16,305 nucleotides of DNA, taken from contig PUMK01000138.1 of NCBI GenBank assembly GCA_003551325.1, positions 1 to 16,305 of the forward strand, in the 5' to 3' direction. Of this stretch, positions 1 to 8,043 are shown in pieces. The stretch is from Candidatus Acetothermia bacterium (GTDB lineage: Bacteria > Bipolaricaulota > Bipolaricaulia > Bipolaricaulales > Bipolaricaulaceae). Under the pieces are notes generated by a model that was given only the letters and a program-made list of their open reading frames with translations, was not told the origin of the DNA and did no database searches. A program made the position numbers and the translations under genes. Each line of letters starts with the position of its first letter. Within the stretch, counting starts at the first letter, position 1.

Positions 1-207
1 CGCCGGCGTGGCCCGGGCGTAGAAGAGCGGGACGATCTCGTAGTCGAACGCCTCAGCGGCGGCGATGAAACCCGCTATCTCATGGTACGTTCCTGCATAG
101 TGCTCCACGAGGGCCTTGCCCTCGAAGCCCTGAAACGCATCCACGCCTGTGTAGAGCGTGGAGAACGAGTTCGACTCATGACTGATACCCGCGATTCCAA
201 TGCGCAT
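1..207 (-). CDS. M81 family metallopeptidase (MlrC-like), N-terminal fragment
   Basis: This gene starts with ATG at 207 and runs off the left edge, so only the first 69 residues are visible. The N-terminus MRIGIAGISHESNSF fits the start of the M81/MlrC family, where an H-E-(S/T)-N-(S/T)-F motif (here residues 10-15) follows a short beta strand. MlrC is known for hydrolysing linearised microcystin, but most family members are uncharacterised metallopeptidases or amidases in catabolic operons of soil and marine bacteria. The start is backed by an AGGGAG ribosome site a few bases upstream. The gene follows the PLP enzyme after 26 nt, so it is probably the next cistron of the same operon. Inference: it cleaves an amide bond in the compound handled by the locus. 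The metal-binding residues of the later domain lie outside the window and cannot be checked. Confidence 0.8.
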   Translation of the reverse strand, partial: MRIGIAGISHESNSFSTLYTGVDAFQGFEGKALVEHYAGTYHEIAGFIAAAEAFDYEIVPLFYARATPA

Positions 208-233
208 GGTTCTCCCTTCTGCCCATCAACCCT

Positions 234-1286
234 TCAACCCGCTTTCAACAGCAGGCTGAGGTCCCCTAGCTCTAGGTTGTAGGCGAACAGCGCCGGTATA
301 CCTCCTGTGTGAAGGAACATCACGTTGTCCCCACGTCCAAACCGTCCCTCCCGCATGTGATCGAAGAGACCGGCCATGGCCTTACCGGTGTAGTTCGGAT
401 CGAGCAGTACCCCTTCCGTCCTGGCGACCGCGCGAATGGCCTCCAAACACCCTTTCGTGGGTTCCCCATAGGCGCGTCCGATGTAGGCCATCGTGTTGCA
501 GACCTCCGCCGCATCAACACGGGTCCCCAACCCCAGTCGCTGCGCAGCCCGGTTGGCCAACACTGCGATCTCCTTAGGCGGATCCTCCCTCCAGTGTTCG
601 GGGGTGAACCCCACCACCGTTGTCCTCGCCTGTAGGTGCTTCAACCCCAGCAGGAGACCGGCCTGCGTTACCTTGGACGAGGCTACGTAGATGTGGCTGG
701 GCAGGTTATCGACGGAGCCCACCTGCTCAGCGATCTCCAGAGCGCAGTTCGCGTAGCCCACCACAGCCAGGTCGATGTGGTCTGCGTACGGTACGTAGAC
801 CGTGCACCCCTGCGCCCGGAGCTGAGCGGCCAAGGCTTCCCGCGCAGCCAGAAAACCAGGATCGCTAATCGGCACATCGACAAACCTCACGTTTGCTCCG
901 AGAAGGACGTCCAGAAGGAGGTTTCCCTGAAGCTGAAAGTCCTGGTCCCCCCGAACCCGACTGACCAGAAAGTGGGCGTTGAGCCCGAGTTTGGCGCACG
1001 CCGCAGCCAGCACGCGAAGCAGATTGGATTGAACCACCGAGGCCGAGACTACGGTATCGGCACCCTGCCGAAGCGCCTCCCCAAGCTCGAATTCGAACAT
1101 GCGTGCCTTGTTGCCACTCATCGCGAGATCCGTAAGGTCATCACGCTTGATCACCACGCGGGGGCCACCCATCATCTTGCTTAGACGCGGTGCTTCCTGG
1201 AGAGGGGTTGGAAGCTGCGCCAGTCTGACCCGAGCCAAGCGGCCGATCGCGGTGGAGAGTTCCGCCTTTCGGCAACCAAGGTTCAT
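234..1286 (-). CDS. PLP-dependent D-cysteine desulfhydrase / ACC deaminase family enzyme
   Basis: A 350-residue fold-type II PLP enzyme. The N-terminus (RVRLAQLPTPLQEAPRL, then VIKRDDLTDLAMSGNKAR) is typical of the D-cysteine desulfhydrase/ACC deaminase family, with K60 as the expected PLP lysine. QSN (residues 86-88) keeps the family's active-site serine and asparagine, and LLDPNYTGKAMAGL (294-305) and FLHTGGIPALFAYN (324-337) are family signatures. Two places depart from the usual pattern: QSNHxR is QSNLLR, and the glycine-rich phosphate loop (normally like GSGGTQAG) reads SSKVTQAG at about 203-210. The ATG at 1286 was chosen over longer in-frame starts because it has AGGG 5 nt upstream and gives the usual N-terminus; the longer forms overlap the preceding gene. 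Family members deaminate and desulfurise D-cysteine, ACC, D-serine analogues or L-cysteate, giving a 2-oxoacid and ammonia. The exact substrate is unknown. Confidence 0.86.
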   Translation of the reverse strand: MNLGCRKAELSTAIGRLARVRLAQLPTPLQEAPRLSKMMGGPRVVIKRDDLTDLAMSGNKARMFEFELGEALRQGADTVVSASVVQSNLLRVLAAACAKLGLNAHFLVSRVRGDQDFQLQGNLLLDVLLGANVRFVDVPISDPGFLAAREALAAQLRAQGCTVYVPYADHIDLAVVGYANCALEIAEQVGSVDNLPSHIYVASSKVTQAGLLLGLKHLQARTTVVGFTPEHWREDPPKEIAVLANRAAQRLGLGTRVDAAEVCNTMAYIGRAYGEPTKGCLEAIRAVARTEGVLLDPNYTGKAMAGLFDHMREGRFGRGDNVMFLHTGGIPALFAYNLELGDLSLLLKAG

Positions 1287-1344
1287 CGCAACCCTGCTTG
1301 TCGCTTGTGACCGGCCCACGCTCTGTCTTGCAGACATCCTCTGC

Positions 1345-2496
1345 TCACTGGGACACCCCCACAGGAGTAAGCTCGCCACCAACAACAGCCCAGAGCGGGC
1401 GCAACAAGCGCTCTCCGATCAGTTCCTCTCCCACAGCGTCCCGGAACGGAAACCGCCCCTTCTCCACGCGAAGCACTGTGATGTCGGCCGGGGTTCCGGT
1501 CTGGAGCGTGCCCAGCTCTTCGGCGCGACCCAAAGCGCTCGCCGGTACCCACGTGGCTGCACGGATCACATCCCAAAGAGGCATCCCCAAGTTCAGCATC
1601 TTCGACATCGTCGTCGTCAACCCGTATGCCGGCCCGTTGATACAGATCGCGTGAACGTCGCTGCTTATGATGTCCGGGGTGACACCCGAGGAAAGCATGG
1701 CTCGGGCGGTCTGGAAGGAGAAACTCCGTGCACCGTGTCCGAGATCAAGGAGCACACCTCGGCCCCGAGCCTCAACAAGCTGTGGAACCGGGCGACCATC
1801 CCCACCTAGCAGATTCCCCGATCCCCCCCGGAAGACGTGTGTGAGGAAATCACCCGGCCGTAGAAGGGGGATGAGCTCTTCGCCCAAGGGCGGAGGCGCT
1901 CCGAAGTGCACCATCATCGGCCTTCCCGCTTCCTCCGCCGCGCGTCGTGCCAGCAGCACAGGAACCGCATCGCGCGTGCCCCCACCGTCGAAGTTCGCGC
2001 GGACCTTGATCCCGATGAGGTCGGGGTACTCCGCCACCATCTGTACCGCGGCGGCGATGTTGCAGACGCGCACATCGGTAAGCTCACCGATCCGCAAGTC
2101 CGGCGTGGTACCGTGGAAGATCCCAGGAAAGGCGATGTTGAGGAACGCCAGGATTCTGCATCGTGACTTCTCCACCACGTATGTCCGAAACGCGCGGTAG
2201 TTTCCTGCTCCCGCGCTTCCGGCGTCCACCACCGTGGTCACACCGTCAGCCGCCAGGAGCGCGTCCGCCCGAACACCGATGGAGGTACCCCGCTCAAAGA
2301 CGTGCGTGTGGAAGTCGATGAGACCGGGAACCACAATTGCATCGCGCACGTCCAGCACCTTCCGTGCGGACGCCTCTCGAATGCCCGTAGAGAGGGCCGC
2401 CACACGCCCTCCCTCTACAGCAACATCCGCCACGTCGTCGATCCCCCGTCCAGGATCGACGACGTGGCCTCCCTTCAGCAGCAGGTCATACAACAC
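1345..2496 (-). CDS. Amidohydrolase/deacetylase family metallohydrolase (COG3964, Atu3266/EF_0837-like)
   Basis: A 383-residue amidohydrolase-superfamily enzyme. It opens with the small beta domain (LYDLLLKGGHVVDPG), then shows HTH (H63, H65), IKVR (K164, the likely carboxylated lysine), MVHFG (H197), THVFRG (H220) and SSDVH (D280), which is a complete binuclear metal site. It closes with PADITVLRVEKG, typical of the C-terminal return to the beta domain. Sequence character fits COG3964, often misannotated as dihydroorotase; the characterised member Atu3266 hydrolyses acetyl-(R)-mandelate and related esters. The GTG at 2496 is preferred: it has AAGGG 8 nt upstream, and the upstream AOR gene stops with TGA only 1 nt before it, suggesting coupled translation. 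A longer in-frame ATG would lie inside the AOR gene. Inferred role: deacylating an imported conjugate. The substrate is not proven. Confidence 0.85.
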   Translation of the reverse strand: MLYDLLLKGGHVVDPGRGIDDVADVAVEGGRVAALSTGIREASARKVLDVRDAIVVPGLIDFHTHVFERGTSIGVRADALLAADGVTTVVDAGSAGAGNYRAFRTYVVEKSRCRILAFLNIAFPGIFHGTTPDLRIGELTDVRVCNIAAAVQMVAEYPDLIGIKVRANFDGGGTRDAVPVLLARRAAEEAGRPMMVHFGAPPPLGEELIPLLRPGDFLTHVFRGGSGNLLGGDGRPVPQLVEARGRGVLLDLGHGARSFSFQTARAMLSSGVTPDIISSDVHAICINGPAYGLTTTMSKMLNLGMPLWDVIRAATWVPASALGRAEELGTLQTGTPADITVLRVEKGRFPFRDAVGEELIGERLLRPLWAVVGGELTPVGVSQ

Positions 2497-2497
2497 T

Positions 2498-4360
2498 TCA
2501 TGTACCCTTGCGTGACAGAAGGGGAAACACTTCCTCCATCCCCAACTGCTCCAGACGCCCCTGTGTCGGACCACGATCGTCGAACCCTCGAAGCGCATAG
2601 TACTGATCGATGCGGCGCTGGATTTCCTCGTCTGCGATTGGCCGACCCGCGCTGTTGCCCTCTGCCAAAGGCTCCTTCAACCGCGGAGGAAGACCATCAT
2701 TGCGGCGCGTGTAGCCCTGCCGGGCCGCGATCAACTTCCGCAAAGCGTAGTTGCGTTCGCCGATCTTGAGCATCTCGTCCGCCGAAAGCTCCATCCCGGT
2801 CATCATGGAAAGCCCGTGACGGATCTTGGCGAAGGGGTAGAATGCCCCCGCGGCCTTCCCCCAGGAGATGTTGGCACAGATGACCAGCGAGTTTGTGAAG
2901 GACATCACGTCCTCGAACACTTTGCACAACTCCGGTGTTCGCTCCCAGTCAAAGCGATCTTTCGCCTCCCGCACACCCAACTCTTCGATAGGCCCCTTCA
3001 GCGCGCCCACCATCGTGTCATGGAAGGCCTCAAGGTGCGTGGCTCCCCTTGGACTGGTGGCGTAGCTGATCCCCAGCCCCACCTTTCCTCGCGGCTCGTG
3101 GAGCGGCACCTCTTGACCTTTGATCTGAACAGCAAAGTCCACATTCCACTCCCGAGCCAGCTCATCGATGCCTCGAGCCAGCTGTCCCCCTAACCCTTTC
3201 CGGAACGCCATCTGGTCGATCAGTTCTAGCATCGCCTGAGCATCCCCCCAGGGAACGCGCTCCTCAATGACACCCTTCTCGCTGGCTTCCATGGCGAAGG
3301 CCACGCTGACACCCGCGCTTATGGTGTCTAGCCCGTAGGCATTGCACTTCTGATTGGCCAGAGCGATGGCTTCCAGATCGTCAACCATGCACAGTGACCC
3401 CAGCGCGCCCACGGTCTCGTATTCAGGGCCACCGTACGCGTCGGAGACTTCCTGGCCTTGGTACACCGTCTGCACAGCCCGCTTGCACACCACAGGGCAA
3501 CCTGTGCAGGTTTCACGGCGCTTCAGGATCGTCTCGGCCATCCGCTGCCCGCTGATCGCACGCGCTCCCTCAAACGTACCGGTGGTGAAGTTGCGCGTGG
3601 GCAAGATGCCAAGCTCGCTGAGAGCTTCCACAGAGCCTGCAGAACCATACTTCCCCAGACTGTGGCTTGCCGGGTCCTCCATCAGCCAGCGCGCAAACTC
3701 CTTGTTGTAGGGTTTGATACGGTCGGGATCAGCGAAGGGCTTGTCCACACTACCACGGATGGCCACAGCCTTGAGTTTCTTGTCGCCCATGACGGCGCCG
3801 AACCCCGGACGCCCACAAGACCGACTGCGGTCATTCATGATGCAGGCGAACTTCACGAGGTTCTCCCCCGCGGGTCCGATACTGGAAACGCTTACCTTAC
3901 CGTGCTTGTCGTTGAGCCAACGCTCCGTCTCAAGGACTTCTTGTCCCCAAAGCGTTGTGGCATCCAGAAGCTGTGGTCCGTCCTCGGAGAGCAGAAGGTA
4001 GACCGGGCGCTCGCTCTTTCCCCGGACCACGATGCCCTCGTAACCCGACCGACCAAGCTCGTGCGCGAAGAACCCTCCCGCGTACGAGTCAGAAGCGGAA
4101 CCCGTCTTCGGCGAGATGCCTACAACAGCGTGGCGTCCGCTTCCTGGAAAGCCAGACCCCTGCAGGGGACCACCCGCGAAGATCAGACAGTTCTCCTCGC
4201 TCCAGGGGTCAACACCCTCTGCCAGGTTTTCCAACATCCAGCGAAGCGCGATCCCGTAGCCTCCCAAGTATAGAGAACACCACTCATCGGGGATCTCTCG
4301 CTCCTCGATCTTCCCTGAGGAGAGATCCACGTACAGATAGCGACCGAAGTAACCGTTCAT
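2498..4360 (-). CDS. aor: Aldehyde ferredoxin oxidoreductase (tungsten/molybdenum bis-pyranopterin enzyme)
   Basis: A 620-residue protein of normal AOR length. It shows MNGYFGRYLYVDLSSG and LGGYGIALR at the N-terminus, FAGGPLQGSGFPGSGR (61-76) and CGRPGFGAVMGDKKLKAVA (182-200) in the pterin-binding domain, a cluster motif C285-x2-C288-x3-C292, the probable fourth ligand C495, and HEPRGKVGLGISYATSPRGA (421-440). This enzyme oxidises aldehydes to carboxylates with ferredoxin, or runs in reverse, and normally needs a tungsten or molybdenum pyranopterin cofactor and strict anaerobiosis. The ATG at 4360 has GGAGG 9 nt upstream and overlaps the stop of the MBL-fold gene (ATGA), so the two are probably co-translated. 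Reading frame continues open further upstream but there only shadows that gene. A MoaD/ThiS sulfur carrier near the right edge could serve cofactor synthesis. The aldehyde substrate is unknown. Confidence 0.95.
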   Translation of the reverse strand: MNGYFGRYLYVDLSSGKIEEREIPDEWCSLYLGGYGIALRWMLENLAEGVDPWSEENCLIFAGGPLQGSGFPGSGRHAVVGISPKTGSASDSYAGGFFAHELGRSGYEGIVVRGKSERPVYLLLSEDGPQLLDATTLWGQEVLETERWLNDKHGKVSVSSIGPAGENLVKFACIMNDRSRSCGRPGFGAVMGDKKLKAVAIRGSVDKPFADPDRIKPYNKEFARWLMEDPASHSLGKYGSAGSVEALSELGILPTRNFTTGTFEGARAISGQRMAETILKRRETCTGCPVVCKRAVQTVYQGQEVSDAYGGPEYETVGALGSLCMVDDLEAIALANQKCNAYGLDTISAGVSVAFAMEASEKGVIEERVPWGDAQAMLELIDQMAFRKGLGGQLARGIDELAREWNVDFAVQIKGQEVPLHEPRGKVGLGISYATSPRGATHLEAFHDTMVGALKGPIEELGVREAKDRFDWERTPELCKVFEDVMSFTNSLVICANISWGKAAGAFYPFAKIRHGLSMMTGMELSADEMLKIGERNYALRKLIAARQGYTRRNDGLPPRLKEPLAEGNSAGRPIADEEIQRRIDQYYALRGFDDRGPTQGRLEQLGMEEVFPLLSRKGT

Positions 4361-5151
4361 CCGCTTCCACCTCCCGTGGTTGCCTGCGCGTTCTCGATGC
4401 GGAATGCCTCCGCGTGGCCGGGAATCACCGTGGTGGGCCCCCATGCACGCACCCGATCGAGGCTTCGGTTGATGCCCTCCCGCTGTTCTGGTGAGTACCA
4501 GTGGGACAATGCCCGGGAAACGTAGTCGGCCTTCGTCATCGCGGTATCCCCTAGGATCGCTGTACGCTCCTGCCCTGCAGTGACGAGCACGGAAACGCTT
4601 CCCACCGTGTGTCCCGGAGTGGGCAGGACCCGAACCCCCTTCATGAGTTCCAGACCGTCGCCCGTCATCGGTACCGTCTCCACGCCCCGCACCCGGTTCA
4701 CCGTGTAGGCGTCGATGTGTTCGGGCCACGATGTTGCTCGAGCTTCCTCGAGCTCGCCTTCTCCCACCACCAGACGGCTGTCGGGGAACATACATGTGTT
4801 GATGAAGTGATCACCGTGGGCGTGGGTGACGACGACCCAATCGATGTCTTTGGGCCTCAGCCCATGGGCGGCAAGACTCCGTCCCAGAGTACCGTAGAAC
4901 CCTACATGACTGTTCCCCGGATCCACGATGACGTTCTTTTCCCCCTGAATCAGCATCGTGTTACACACGGGCAGGAACCCCAGGTTGCAGTCGAAAATGG
5001 GCGTCTTCCCGACTTCGACCTTCAGAAGCTCGTCCATCCCGTCCAATGCGGCCTCCGGATGGGCGGCAAAGTGGTAGACGATGTTATCCTCCCACAGGCT
5101 GAACCGTAGGGTGATCGCCTTGATCAGCGTGGTCACGTTCGGTTCCGACAT
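4357..5151 (-). CDS. MBL-fold metallo-hydrolase
   Basis: A 264-residue metallo-beta-lactamase-fold protein. The metal site is complete: THAHGDH gives H110, H112, D114 and H115, TPGHT gives H181, LGDTAM gives D202, and IPGHAEAF gives H246. DPGNSHVGF (77-85) is the usual strand before it. There is no signal peptide, so it should be cytoplasmic. Family members include lactonases, thioesterases, glyoxalase II-type hydrolases and flavin-independent hydrolases; the sequence does not choose between them. ATG 5151 has a strong GAGGAGGGGGA ribosome site. The gene begins 13 nt after the flavoenzyme stop, and its stop overlaps the start of the AOR gene. Inference: it hydrolyses a lactone, thioester or other intermediate between the flavoenzyme and AOR steps. 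Confidence 0.9.
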   Translation of the reverse strand: MSEPNVTTLIKAITLRFSLWEDNIVYHFAAHPEAALDGMDELLKVEVGKTPIFDCNLGFLPVCNTMLIQGEKNVIVDPGNSHVGFYGTLGRSLAAHGLRPKDIDWVVVTHAHGDHFINTCMFPDSRLVVGEGELEEARATSWPEHIDAYTVNRVRGVETVPMTGDGLELMKGVRVLPTPGHTVGSVSVLVTAGQERTAILGDTAMTKADYVSRALSHWYSPEQREGINRSLDRVRAWGPTTVIPGHAEAFRIENAQATTGGGSG

Positions 5152-5164
5152 TCCCCCTCCTCGT

Positions 5165-7147
5165 TCACATCAACTCGGGGATCCAGGTGGCCCTGTGCAG
5201 CGCATCCCGCAGCTTCCCCGGAGACGCACAGTCCCCTACCATCAACACCCGATGCGGCGGAAGCCGCCGCAGCGCGGCATCCCAGAGCGTTCGCCGCGGG
5301 GCAAACCCAGCGGCGAGCACCAGTATCCCTAGGTTCAACGCCTGTGTGCGGCCCTCTGCATCCCGCAGACAAAGCTCCCCTTGCCTCACCCCGGTGACCT
5401 CACGATCCATCAGGATGGGAACACCCAGGCGCTTCAGGTTCCACAGGGTGACCGCACGGTTGTTGGGGTGTTCGCCGGCCAACAACATCTCTTGAGGTAG
5501 CCGTTCGACAATACGTACCTGCTTGCCCATCGACGCCAGATACCACGCCACCTCACAGCCGACCATCCCCGCACCAAGAACGACGACCTCATCGCCAAGG
5601 GCCTCCCCAGCCATCAGCGCCTGCGTTCCGGTGATCGCCTGGCCCGATTCCACAGCCTCACGTAACCCCGGGATGCCGGGGATTATGTAGTCGGCTCCCG
5701 TGGCCAGCACCAAGTGGTCGAGATCTGAGGGCAACACGTCCGCAAGGCGGTCCGGTGGCACTTCCTCCTCCAAGCGGACGCGCACGGGAGATGCCTGGAG
5801 CTCCCGCTCTAGCTGGAGCAGAAGGTGCCGGACGTCCTCTTTGAACGGGGGGAGACTCCCCGCCACCATATTCCCACCAAGCCGCTCTCCTCGTTCAATG
5901 AGATCGACGTCGTGCCCTCGACGGGCCGCCATTGCGGCGGCCTGCATACCGGCGGGTCCCGCACCGATCACCACAACCCGGGCGCGTTTGCGGGCAGGCC
6001 GTACGTCCTCCTGATCGCCACTGGGGCTTAGGAATGGGTTCACCGTACACTTCCACATCTCGCCCCGTGCCATCTGCAGGTGACATTCGTTGCAGCGGAT
6101 GCACACCCGGATGTCTTCCTCACGCTGTTGCTGGGTCTTGGTCACCCATTCAGGGTCGGCAATCAACGCGCGGCCCAGCGCCAACATTTGGAGGTTCCCT
6201 TCGACCAGCGACCGTTCCGCGAACTCCGGCGTGTGGACGTTGGCCGCACCGATCACCGGCACATCGCCCACGTGGGCCTTGACGGCCTTGCCCAGAGCCA
6301 GCACTTCCTCCCGATCAGCGTACATCGGCCCCACCGACAGATACGCATGCCCGCCGAGACCGAACACTGCACTGGCAATATGTAGGTAATCGATGCCGCG
6401 CTCGACCAGATACTCAGCGATCTGCTTCGCTAACGGAAGCCGGATGCCTTGCTCCAGGTGCTCGTACGCGCTGAGCTTTATGCCCACCGGAAAGGAATCG
6501 CCACACACGTCCTTGATCCCACAAAGGATCTCGGACACAAAACGCATTCTGCCTTCGAAATCACCGCCATAGGCATCTTCGCGACGATTCAGGTGCGGGG
6601 AGATGAACTGTTCGATGAGGTCGTGGCCATGGGCAGCATGGAGTTCAACGCCATCGAAGTGGGCCCGCTTCGCCCAAGCGGCGGCCTGCACGAACCGCTC
6701 GACCAACGACTGAACCTCGGGCAGCGCAAGCTCTCGTGGCACCTCAGGGTACAGGCGACAGGCAATGGCGGACGGCGCAACGGGGGGTCTGCCCGTCACC
6801 GAACTCTCGGCAATACCTCCTTGGTGCGCCAACTGGAGAAAGATCTTCGCGCCGTATCGATGGACGGTCTCCGTCAACCGTGTGTAGCCTGGCACCATGC
6901 GGGGGTGGTACAACCCCATGGTTGTGGTACGCTGGCTCTCCTCCACAGCCGTGTTGGCCGTGATGATCAGCCCAACACCCCCCCGCGCCCGTTCGCGCAT
7001 GAAGCTCATGCAGTATTCTGAGGGGGAACCGTCCTTCGTGGCGATGCCTGCCACACCCATGGGGGCTAGTGCCACACGGTTCTTCACCTCTACCGACCCC
7101 AGCCGCACGGGAGAAAGCAGCGTTCGGAACTCAATGGGTTTCTGCAT
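5165..7147 (-). CDS. NADH:flavin oxidoreductase, OYE-like/Fe-S/FAD three-domain enzyme (2,4-dienoyl-CoA or 2-enoate reductase type)
   Basis: A 660-residue enzyme with an FMN TIM barrel (about 1-340), a 4Fe-4S cluster region, an FAD-binding domain and an NAD(P)H-binding domain. Visible motifs are KNRVALAPM (22-30), HAAHGHDLIEQFISPHLNRR (170-189), DAYGGDFEGRM (191-201), C349-x2-C352-x2-C355-x11-C367, GAGPAG (395-400), GAGMVG (525-530) and VGDCASPGKL near the C-terminus. This is the architecture of FadH, 2-enoate reductase, bile-acid BaiCD/BaiH and trimethylamine dehydrogenase. The x2 gap between second and third cysteines resembles trimethylamine dehydrogenase, whereas E. coli FadH has x3. It reduces activated C=C bonds or, less likely, demethylates amines. 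ATG 7147 has AAGGA only 3 nt upstream, a tight spacing. It begins 50 nt after the permease gene, past a stem-loop at 7164-7189. Confidence 0.92.
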   Translation of the reverse strand: MQKPIEFRTLLSPVRLGSVEVKNRVALAPMGVAGIATKDGSPSEYCMSFMRERARGGVGLIITANTAVEESQRTTTMGLYHPRMVPGYTRLTETVHRYGAKIFLQLAHQGGIAESSVTGRPPVAPSAIACRLYPEVPRELALPEVQSLVERFVQAAAWAKRAHFDGVELHAAHGHDLIEQFISPHLNRREDAYGGDFEGRMRFVSEILCGIKDVCGDSFPVGIKLSAYEHLEQGIRLPLAKQIAEYLVERGIDYLHIASAVFGLGGHAYLSVGPMYADREEVLALGKAVKAHVGDVPVIGAANVHTPEFAERSLVEGNLQMLALGRALIADPEWVTKTQQQREEDIRVCIRCNECHLQMARGEMWKCTVNPFLSPSGDQEDVRPARKRARVVVIGAGPAGMQAAAMAARRGHDVDLIERGERLGGNMVAGSLPPFKEDVRHLLLQLERELQASPVRVRLEEEVPPDRLADVLPSDLDHLVLATGADYIIPGIPGLREAVESGQAITGTQALMAGEALGDEVVVLGAGMVGCEVAWYLASMGKQVRIVERLPQEMLLAGEHPNNRAVTLWNLKRLGVPILMDREVTGVRQGELCLRDAEGRTQALNLGILVLAAGFAPRRTLWDAALRRLPPHRVLMVGDCASPGKLRDALHRATWIPELM

Positions 7148-7163
7148 ATGTCCTTTCTTCTAC

Positions 7164-7189
7164 CAGGGACGACAGCCCCTCGATCCCTG
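7164..7189 (-). other. Intercistronic stem-loop between permease and flavoenzyme genes
   Basis: CAGGGA (7164-7169) pairs with TCCCTG (7184-7189), and CGA (7170-7172) with TCG (7180-7182), leaving one bulged A at 7183 and a 7-nt loop. That is a 9-bp stem in the 50-nt gap between the permease stop and the flavoenzyme start. No U tract follows on the transcribed strand, so it is not a clear intrinsic terminator. Inference: it could separate the levels of transporter and enzyme mRNA by stabilising or stalling. Confidence is moderate that the pairing is real and low on its role. Confidence 0.4.
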
Positions 7190-7197
7190 CGGTGTGC

Positions 7198-8043
7198 TCA
7201 TTTCTCGGACCCGGCCAGCAATCCGCCGATGATCATCCTCTGGAACACAAGCGTGAGCAGGATGACCGGTAGCAACGCCAGGAACGCCGCGGCAGCCTGC
7301 TGACCGATCTGAATGTCCACTGTTCCCTTGTAGAGACCCAGCGCAACGGTCAGGATGGGGAAGTCCGCGCTCGTGAACACAAGTGGCGTCAAGAACTCGT
7401 TCCACGAAAGGATGAACCCGAAGATGAACGTGGCAACAAGACCCGGGATGGAGAGCGGAAGGAGCACACGGAAGATCAACTTGCGGAGGCAGCAGCCATC
7501 GATGCAGGCAGCAGCCTCGAGGTCGGCGGGCACCTTCTCGAAGAAGCTCTTGAGGATCCAGATCATGAACGGTGTCATGAACGCGGCATACGGGACGATC
7601 AACGATATGAACGTGTCCACAATGTCAAGCTGCACCACCCAGACGAACAGCGGGATGACGAATAGGATTGCCGGCAACATATAGACTGCGGTAAGACCCA
7701 TTAGAATGCCCTGTTTCCCCCTAAACTTGAGCCGTGTGATCGCATACGCAGCCATCGCCGCCAGGGCCATGGAGAGCAGACTGGCGCTCACCGAGAGGAT
7801 GAAGCTGTTCCTCGTAGCCTCAACAATGGGCACGATGTGCCCAGGCCTCATCACTTCTTGATAGTGATCAAGGATGATGTACGTAGGGAACAGGTTGAGA
7901 TCACGACCACGAACATCTGCCTGTCGTTGGACACTGGTGAGGAAGATGTTGTAAATCGGGAAAAGCATGACCACGACAACGGTGATGGCGGCGAGGTACT
8001 TCCCCACTGTCATGACCCGCCGCACGAGTCTGTGGCTAGACAC
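7198..8043 (-). CDS. Carbohydrate-type ABC transporter permease, MalG-like
   Basis: A 281-residue inner-membrane protein with about six hydrophobic segments. The EAA loop that docks the ATPase is at about 176-200 (EAAACIDGCCLRKLIFRVL, then LPLSIPG); WNEFLTPLVFT (214-224) and the GGLLAGSEK end are typical of MalG-like subunits. The usual EAAxIDGAS has two cysteines in it here (IDGCC), which is uncommon. GTG 8043 is preferred because AAGGAGG lies 4 nt upstream, and this start overlaps the stop of the MalF-like gene by 8 nt. A longer ATG start would reach further into that gene, and ATG 8013 has no good ribosome site. It forms the membrane pore with the MalF-like subunit. Family SBP1/CUT1 transporters move sugars, glycerol phosphate and various other small solutes, so a sugar is not certain. 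Confidence 0.9.
   Translation of the reverse strand: MSSHRLVRRVMTVGKYLAAITVVVVMLFPIYNIFLTSVQRQADVRGRDLNLFPTYIILDHYQEVMRPGHIVPIVEATRNSFILSVSASLLSMALAAMAAYAITRLKFRGKQGILMGLTAVYMLPAILFVIPLFVWVVQLDIVDTFISLIVPYAAFMTPFMIWILKSFFEKVPADLEAAACIDGCCLRKLIFRVLLPLSIPGLVATFIFGFILSWNEFLTPLVFTSADFPILTVALGLYKGTVDIQIGQQAAAAFLALLPVILLTLVFQRMIIGGLLAGSEK

Noticed and set aside
4361..4795. Upstream extension of the AOR reading frame
   Set aside because: It lies inside the MBL-fold gene in another frame, is Gly/Arg-rich, and the ATG at 4360 has a ribosome site and the family N-terminus.
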